Shown here one piece after another: positions 58,879-64,000 of a stretch of 64,000 nucleotides of DNA. The notes beneath the pieces are model-generated. The model did not search any database. It worked only from the letters and a program-made list of their open reading frames with translations, and was not told the origin of the DNA. The stretch comes from Linanthus parryae (taxonomy: Eukaryota > Streptophyta > Magnoliopsida > Ericales > Polemoniaceae), in contig JALGPY010000008.1 in NCBI GenBank assembly GCA_023055425.1, positions 8,504,501 through 8,568,500 of the forward strand, given 5' to 3'. Within the stretch, counting starts at the first letter, position 1, and each line of letters opens with the position of its first letter. The position numbers and the translations under genes were made by a program.

Positions 58879-59770
58879 GTGTTGAAAGTATGATGGTAAA
58901 ACGGTCATTTACCATGATGCTAGTTAGAGCTGTCAAATAGGAAAGTTGTTTCAATTCAATTGTGACATTTTCCTACAAAGATAATATATAGAGCTGTCTA
59001 CCTTCTCTTCCTATCTTCTACTTGTTCCTCCCCAAATATGCAAATCCTTTGGTATCAGAGCCTCCAATATGCAAATTAGGTTATGTCTTCTTTGACAATG
59101 GTGTCGATTCCGCCTAATCTACAATTCTTATCAGCAATTTTCATTATCTTATTCCGATCAAGCTTAATCACGCAAACTACGGTGTTTGACATCTCTGGTG
59201 AGATAGTGCCCTTTCCGCTACCTCTCTCTTTGACCGACTTCTCTCTTCTTCTTCGCCTGAGCCGGAATCGATCGATCCGTCAGGTAAACGATCTGTTAAT
59301 CCATCATATTCACATTGGTCAATCGAAGACGCATATCTCCGCATCTGCTTGCTTGCTATTCTAACACCTTCTGTTCTTGGTGAAGTTAAAACTACTACTA
59401 TTGAGCTGTGGAAGTTTCTTGAGCCTAAGTTCATGAAACTTAGTGCCTCTTATGTGTATAATCTACGTTATGTTCTGCATAATTTGATTAAGTCACCCAT
59501 GGCAATAATTGTGAAATATTTGGTTCCCCTTTTATAATGGTTCAGGACAAAATCACTTTGAATGAGCTCTGCAAGTTGCCATAAAGACCGCCGAGGTACT
59601 CGAGTCTCTGGTACGCTTGAGGTCTAATGAGTATTTGCAAAAGTAAAGACCGCCGAGCTCTTGTTGTTCCTCGGGCTGCATTTCTAGATAACATTTGATG
59701 CTTCTTAAGAATTATTTGTGATGAAAGGACGCTATACAGGAGAATTTAGAGCATCTTCAATAACAAATGT
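58879..59770 (+). mobile_element. Decayed Copia: LTR, primer site, gag relic and shared 3' end
   Basis: The LTR (58879-59049) is followed directly by TGGTATCAGAGCC (59050-59062), an exact Copia tRNA-iMet primer site. A gag relic (59064-59540) with stops and gaps matches 45620-45910. From 59577 to 59770 it continues in the dispersed repeat with GAGGTACTCGAGTCTCTGG and GACCGCCGAGCTC. No pol is present. It sits directly behind peptide gene B. Confidence 0.7.
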
Positions 59771-60441
59771 AATCCCATGACTTAGCCTAATTTGTTTCTA
59801 CCCCAAATTTAGTTTGTTGCTAGTGGGTTAGATTTAAACCCCCGAATTTATTTTTACCGGTTGAAAGTTCGATCTCAATAATTAGTAATATGCGAGGTGA
59901 TGTCACCTACTATCTGTAAAAAAAGGTCTCGCATGTTTCTTAGAATATTTTTGAGGTAGTTGACATTTACATGCCAAAATGTAGTACAACGATGCCAAAC
60001 TACAAGTTGGGGCGGGGGTAGAAAAGATAGTATAATTTACATAGTACACAATCACCATGAATGATCATGGGGAAGCAGTACAAAGAGGCCGGCGACACTG
60101 CACCGCTGAACAAAATGCCCTCCTCATCCCTGATGAAGTTGTCTTTCAAGTCCTGGATGCGGGTGATAGCATGTGAGTGACAAAAAATACTCCCGTTTGT
60201 TTATTTTTTCCTTTGAACGCGAAAAAATAAATTCAACAATTGAAGGTCAATACTCAAATTGATTTCAAATGAGGAAGCACCAAAACTGAAGGCAATTTGA
60301 GCATCCCACAAAACAAATATGGATTTTTAAGAAACCCTATATCACTACATTGTGGTCTGTTACACATTAAAACCAGAAAGATAGGGTTTCCTTCAACCTG
60401 AACATTCAGTAACACCTCCTTTCCGACTTGAGTCAAAGCAT
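59771..60441. repeat. Third copy of the peptide-locus 5' flank, without a gene
   Basis: CTAGTGGGTTAGATTTAAAC, GATGTCACCTACTA, GGATGCGGGTGATAGCA and AAATTCAACAATTGAAGGTC match 57000-57470. The similarity stops exactly at TCAAAGCAT (60433-60441), where a CACTA end begins. No peptide exon follows. Confidence 0.65.
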
Positions 60442-60475
60442 CACTATAAGAAATAGCCCTTTTAGGGACAAACTA
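60442..60475 (+). mobile_element. Left terminus of a CACTA (En/Spm) element
   Basis: CACTATAAGAAATAGCCCTT followed by TTAGGGACAAAC has the form of a plant CACTA inverted repeat (CACTACAAGAAAT...). It interrupts the flank repeat cleanly at 60441. No matching right end was found before 64000, so the element may extend past the window and could contain the plant mobile domain gene. Confidence 0.65.
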
Positions 60476-61777
60476 TTTATGTTGGTGTGCACAAGAGATT
60501 CCGGCGGGGAGACCTCCGTGTACACCGTATGTAGTGGATCAAGGATCGCACAGGAAGAGTGGGGTTGTGTGTAGGGAGAGAGTAAGGCAGTAGCAATGTC
60601 TGAGAGAGAGACAGAGGTTTGGCAGAGCTTCCGCGTATAGCAGTGTGTTCTCCTTTGTATGGAAAGGTTGACGATCTATATATACTGGAGAACATGACCG
60701 TTGTAGTGTGGTTAATGCGCCCATTAATGGCGGCTTAATTAGCTTAACCATAACGGCACGTTCGTCCGAGTATATAGGGACCGTTACAGCACGTTGTGCG
60801 CGAATACCGGAACCGTTACGAGGTTGACCGGGTTTATGGAGCTCGTGCCATAAATCTCTCAAAACAGTTACTAAAGGTCGCGTGCGGGCTTGGCTCACAT
60901 GCGACAGGGCTTACTCTAGCCTCCAAACCACTAAGTCCCTACAAGTCCCGTGCAGTGGTATGCGAGGGCTCTGTCTCGCAGCCCCCACATGGATCAGCTC
61001 GGCTGGTGATCCAGTGTGTGTGGAGCACAATATGGTGTGCTGGATAGCTGCCACGTGGCCAAGATCTGTCAGCCCAGAAAGCAGTATCTACATTAGCCCC
61101 CTTTCTGCGCGTGAAGACTCATAGCTGTATAGACTTCCATGCGCGGAAATCAACATACGCGTCGCCGCCACGCACCAATTCAAATACGGGTAAGTTCAGC
61201 CCCCGTGCGTGTCATTATGACCTAAAACCCCTAGAGTCGTGCCGTCTGGCCTTTAGGGTTTTAGGCGTGACGTCAGCTTGTCCTGTGATTGCGCGATTCG
61301 ACGGTGACGGTTGCGATTCGACTACCGAAAGGACGCAACCCTTCATTGTTTTGGATAAATACCTTGTATCCCCCATTATTGCAAAGCATCACTTCTTTCT
61401 CTTAAAGTGAATGGTACCCGGAGATCTTCGAGAGCAGATCCAGATAATCAATCACCAGTTCAGAACTGCAAATCGTATTCTTCAATTGTGCATATCCAAG
61501 CAGGCTTCAAGAAAACAAGGTTGGCCTCGTTTACTTTTGATTTAAGATGCCAGTGTTTGCCTTGAACTGCGTTGAATCTGTAAACCCATGAAATTTGTGA
61601 AGAGGCTTTGATCTTTGAACCCGCTTTGTTTTAATCCTTCAACAATACGAGATCTTGCAACTCCCCAATTTCTGAAATCGATACCGGAACTGTTCGTCTT
61701 CCTTTGCATAGATCTTGAATTTCAAAATTCAAACTGAAGTGTGGTATTTCTCCCCCATTTTTCTTGCTCTTCCGCAG
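60476..61777 (+). other. GC-richer upstream region and probable 5'UTR of the plant mobile domain gene
   Basis: The region between the CACTA end and the gene is less AT-rich than its surroundings. GGATAAATACC (about 61350) could be a TATA box, with a leader and 5'UTR intron (donor AAG/GTTGGC near 61520, acceptor CCGCAG at 61777). Open frames are unremarkable. A second TATATATACTGG lies at 60677. Whether this is host promoter or transposon DNA is unclear. Confidence 0.4.
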
Positions 61778-61779
61778 GA

Positions 61780-64000
61780 ATGGCCAAGACAAGAGTAACC
61801 AGACCTGTCAAGGAAGATGAAGAGATACCCGACCTTCCGCAGGCCTTGTGGCGAAAAGCCCCCTTTTTAGGCGGCAAAGATTTCTATCATGCGAGGGTAA
61901 AGGCGAAGAGGATGCCTGATCCTGTCCCAGCTGAGCGATTGCTGACGCTAACTCGCCCAGTTAACTCAGCCTTGCTCGAGTTGGTTGGTTCCGAGGATGT
62001 GGTTCGATTGGGAATCGAGAACGGGCACTTCCCATATACTGCGATTTCTACCCAGGCGTTCGTCCAGAAATTGGACTATATGGATGAGTGGATCGACCAC
62101 GTGTTGGATCATCACGCCGCGACTCTTGATGAAGCCGGCGTATACTTTGCTATCCGTGCTATGAAGGGTGCTGCCGTGAAGCTGGATCAATCCATGCTTC
62201 TAGACCTTCTGTCCCGTTACTCGCCTGCGACTCACACATTCCATTTTGCTGAATTCGAGGCTGCCCCCACACTCGAGGACGTTCAAATGCTGTACGAGCT
62301 TTCCCCCATGGGCGAGGTGGACCCTCTGAGTCCCTTGAGGACATCTGCGGAGATTGCCTTGTACACGCAGATGGAGGAATGCCTAGCAGAGGTGAAGAAA
62401 ATCTCCACTCGGTGGACCACTACGAAGCCTCTTCCGAACTGGCAGCTGGTTGATACATCCGCGAAGAATACCTGGAACAAATGGTTGCAGTACTTCTTTC
62501 GAGACTATGCGAACAGCAGCATTACTAAGAAACTTCTGAGTGAAGATCCGGAGGCCGAGAATTACGTAGAGGGCAAGGGTTATCACTTGATCCTTTGTGC
62601 TTTTCTCTGTGCCTGGCTGTCGAGGTACTTGATAGATGGTCACCCCCATGACGGAGTCTTCTACCATGTGTTGCCACTTGCTGTGAGGCTCGCTCTTGGC
62701 CAGAGAGTCGCACTCGGACCCTTGGTCTTGGGCACGCTGTACTATAGGCTTGATCAGCTGGTTCTGGCTATGAGGGAGTCGCGTGGCCGCCTCGATGTAC
62801 TGACTTTTGTCAATATTTCCTTTTTGACAATGTGGGTTTTCGAGCGCTGGCCGTCTTATGCTCCAACTGCTGTCCAACTTGACAAGTGGTGTCCCCCAGG
62901 TGAGACAGAAGCGCGCAACAGCGGAAGAGCTGCGAGATGGTTCGGAACAGGCAACGCCAAGTGCGTTTGGAGTTTGATATGCGACAAACGGAAGGAGTTT
63001 ACTGCCAGGCCCTATGCCACGCGCATTGAGAATGTGCGATGGTTTCCAAAGCTGTACCCCTCTAAAGGCATGGTCTTTTCAGAAGAGCTTCTCTTTGAAG
63101 GGGGACCTCATTTCCATGAGCGCTACCGCGAGTTCTTTTGCTGGTGTCTGCGAGGTTCCCTTCCTGCCCTTGCAGAGCATATTCGTGAGCTCGCGCCGAG
63201 GTATGAAAAGCTTACCGTGGAAGTTGACCCCACTCGAGTTTCTCCTCAGTTTGGTTTTGATGCGGTGGCCCCATCAATCTGGCCCCAGTCCATTGTCAGA
63301 GGATGCTACAAGCGCTTGCTAACAAAGGAGTGCAAGACGGTTTTCATGAACAATCTTCTTTTTGAGCAGCCTGCGGGAACCCGCGAGGGTGGTTGTTCCC
63401 AGAACTGGCTCGCATACTGGGTTGCCCAGCAAACGAGGATTGAGACGGAGTCAGCCGCGCAGCCAAGTAGATCTCCCTTGATCAAAAGGAACTCTTTTCC
63501 GTTTCGCCCCACTTGCAGTCTGAGCGAGTCTGAGTATGGTTGCTACTCACTGTGGGATCGTGAGAACCATTTGTGCCCTGATGTCATTCTGAAGGAGCAA
63601 GTCGCCGCAATTAAGAAGGGCGATACGCATGTCGTCAGATATAGCAAGGCATTTGCTGAGGTAAGCGATTTCTTCGCGTGCATTAAGCTTCTTGATTTCC
63701 TTATGCTGACATCTTTATTCTGTACGGTTGTAGTGTCATGTGCGGCGATTCGCATCTGGTGATCGCTCCAAGTCATTGGTTAATGCCATTGTTGCCACCA
63801 GAAGACAACGACAGTCGTTCCGGCTAGCGTGGAGGATGGAACCTGAGCTCGAAACAAAGATTCGCGCAGTCATGAATGCTTTTGCTGACTCGCTGATAGA
63901 CAATCCTCCGGCTCCGTCTCCTTCTGGAGATGACCCGTCTCCTCCAGCGACTGCGGCGCCAAGAGTGAAGAGACCTAGGCAAAAGGGAATTACGATTTCT
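61780..64000 (+). CDS. Plant mobile domain (MAIN-like) protein, 3' end beyond window
   Basis: The start is the ATG at 61780, three bases after a CCGCAG acceptor; an in-frame ATG at 61741 lies in the presumed intron. Exon one codes 61780-63660 (627 codons), a GTAAGC donor follows, and the next exon begins at 63734 in phase and is open at 64000, giving at least 716 residues. Residues about 135-460 have the plant mobile domain pattern: THTFHFAEFEAAPTLEDVQM-type strand/turn, ELSPMGE, a long helical WLSRYLIDG...LPLAVRLALG segment and WVFERWP. Arabidopsis MAIN and MAIL1 of this family act in the nucleus in meristem maintenance and transposon silencing; many other members are carried by transposons. 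The tail is Pro/Ser-rich then basic (RVKRPRQKG), possibly a nuclear signal. Codons are GC-richer than neighbours, and a CACTA end lies 1.3 kb upstream. Confidence 0.78.

Noticed and set aside
60476..61520. LTR of a Gypsy element upstream of the plant mobile domain gene
   Set aside because: TATA-like motifs and composition are suggestive, but no TG/CA borders, primer site or repeat partner could be shown in the window.

Overview
This is nuclear DNA from a flowering plant, most likely a eudicot. It is AT-rich, its genes are split by GT-AG introns, and it carries a RING-finger ubiquitin ligase gene, short cysteine-rich secreted peptide genes with one intron at the end of the signal peptide, a plant mobile domain gene, and many plant transposable elements (Copia and tRNA-Asp-primed LTR elements, CACTA, Mutator-like, PIF/Harbinger- and Stowaway-like MITEs, tRNA-derived SINEs). 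No rRNA gene, functional tRNA gene or CRISPR array was seen. The species cannot be named from the sequence.

Layout. 0-4.5 kb: AT-rich intergenic DNA. 4.55-7.6 kb: a four-coding-exon RING gene with a 5'UTR intron. 7.65-8.9 kb: C-rich minisatellite and unassigned DNA. 8.9-17.7 kb: a 13-exon gene for a 434-residue coiled-coil protein whose introns hold a MITE, a foldback element and a solo LTR with exact 5-bp target duplication. 18.5-19.4 kb: decayed Copia 3' end. 22.8-25.0 kb: second copy of the RING gene, with exons 2-4 intact but the first coding exon replaced by new sequence. 25.4-26.0 kb: 5'-truncated cysteine-rich peptide gene with a SINE in its intron. 26.5-29.3 kb: dead Copia gag split by a 1,231-bp TG...CA insertion with 5-bp target duplication. 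30-32 kb: three MITEs. 32.56-34.25 kb: a 1,690-bp Pack-MULE with long inverted repeats, a 9-bp target duplication and a captured DOG1/INP1-like fragment. 36.0-36.4 kb: intact cysteine-rich peptide gene. 39.9-41.6 kb: GRF zinc-finger ORF (minus) next to a FAR1/MULE transposase pseudogene. 42.8-44.56 kb: CACTA element with palindromic subterminal repeats around gene-like DNA. 45.4-56.5 kb: retrotransposon nest in which an 8.2-kb element with nearly identical 1,638-bp LTRs sits inside a Copia RT/RNase H sequence. 57.3-59.0 kb: second intact cysteine-rich peptide gene. 60.44 kb: left end of another CACTA element. 61.8 kb to the end: plant mobile domain gene, open at the window edge.

The window reads as a few host genes (RING, coiled-coil, two secreted peptides) in a transposon-rich landscape where duplication and gene capture are active. 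The three cysteine-rich peptide loci share promoter and 3' flank and descend from one ancestral unit; the two RING loci share about 1.9 kb. The most notable items are the Pack-MULE, the rebuilt RING paralogue, the very young nested LTR element, the two CACTA elements, and the oppositely oriented MITE pair around the start of the coiled-coil gene. All splice sites, domain calls and repeat boundaries were read by eye.
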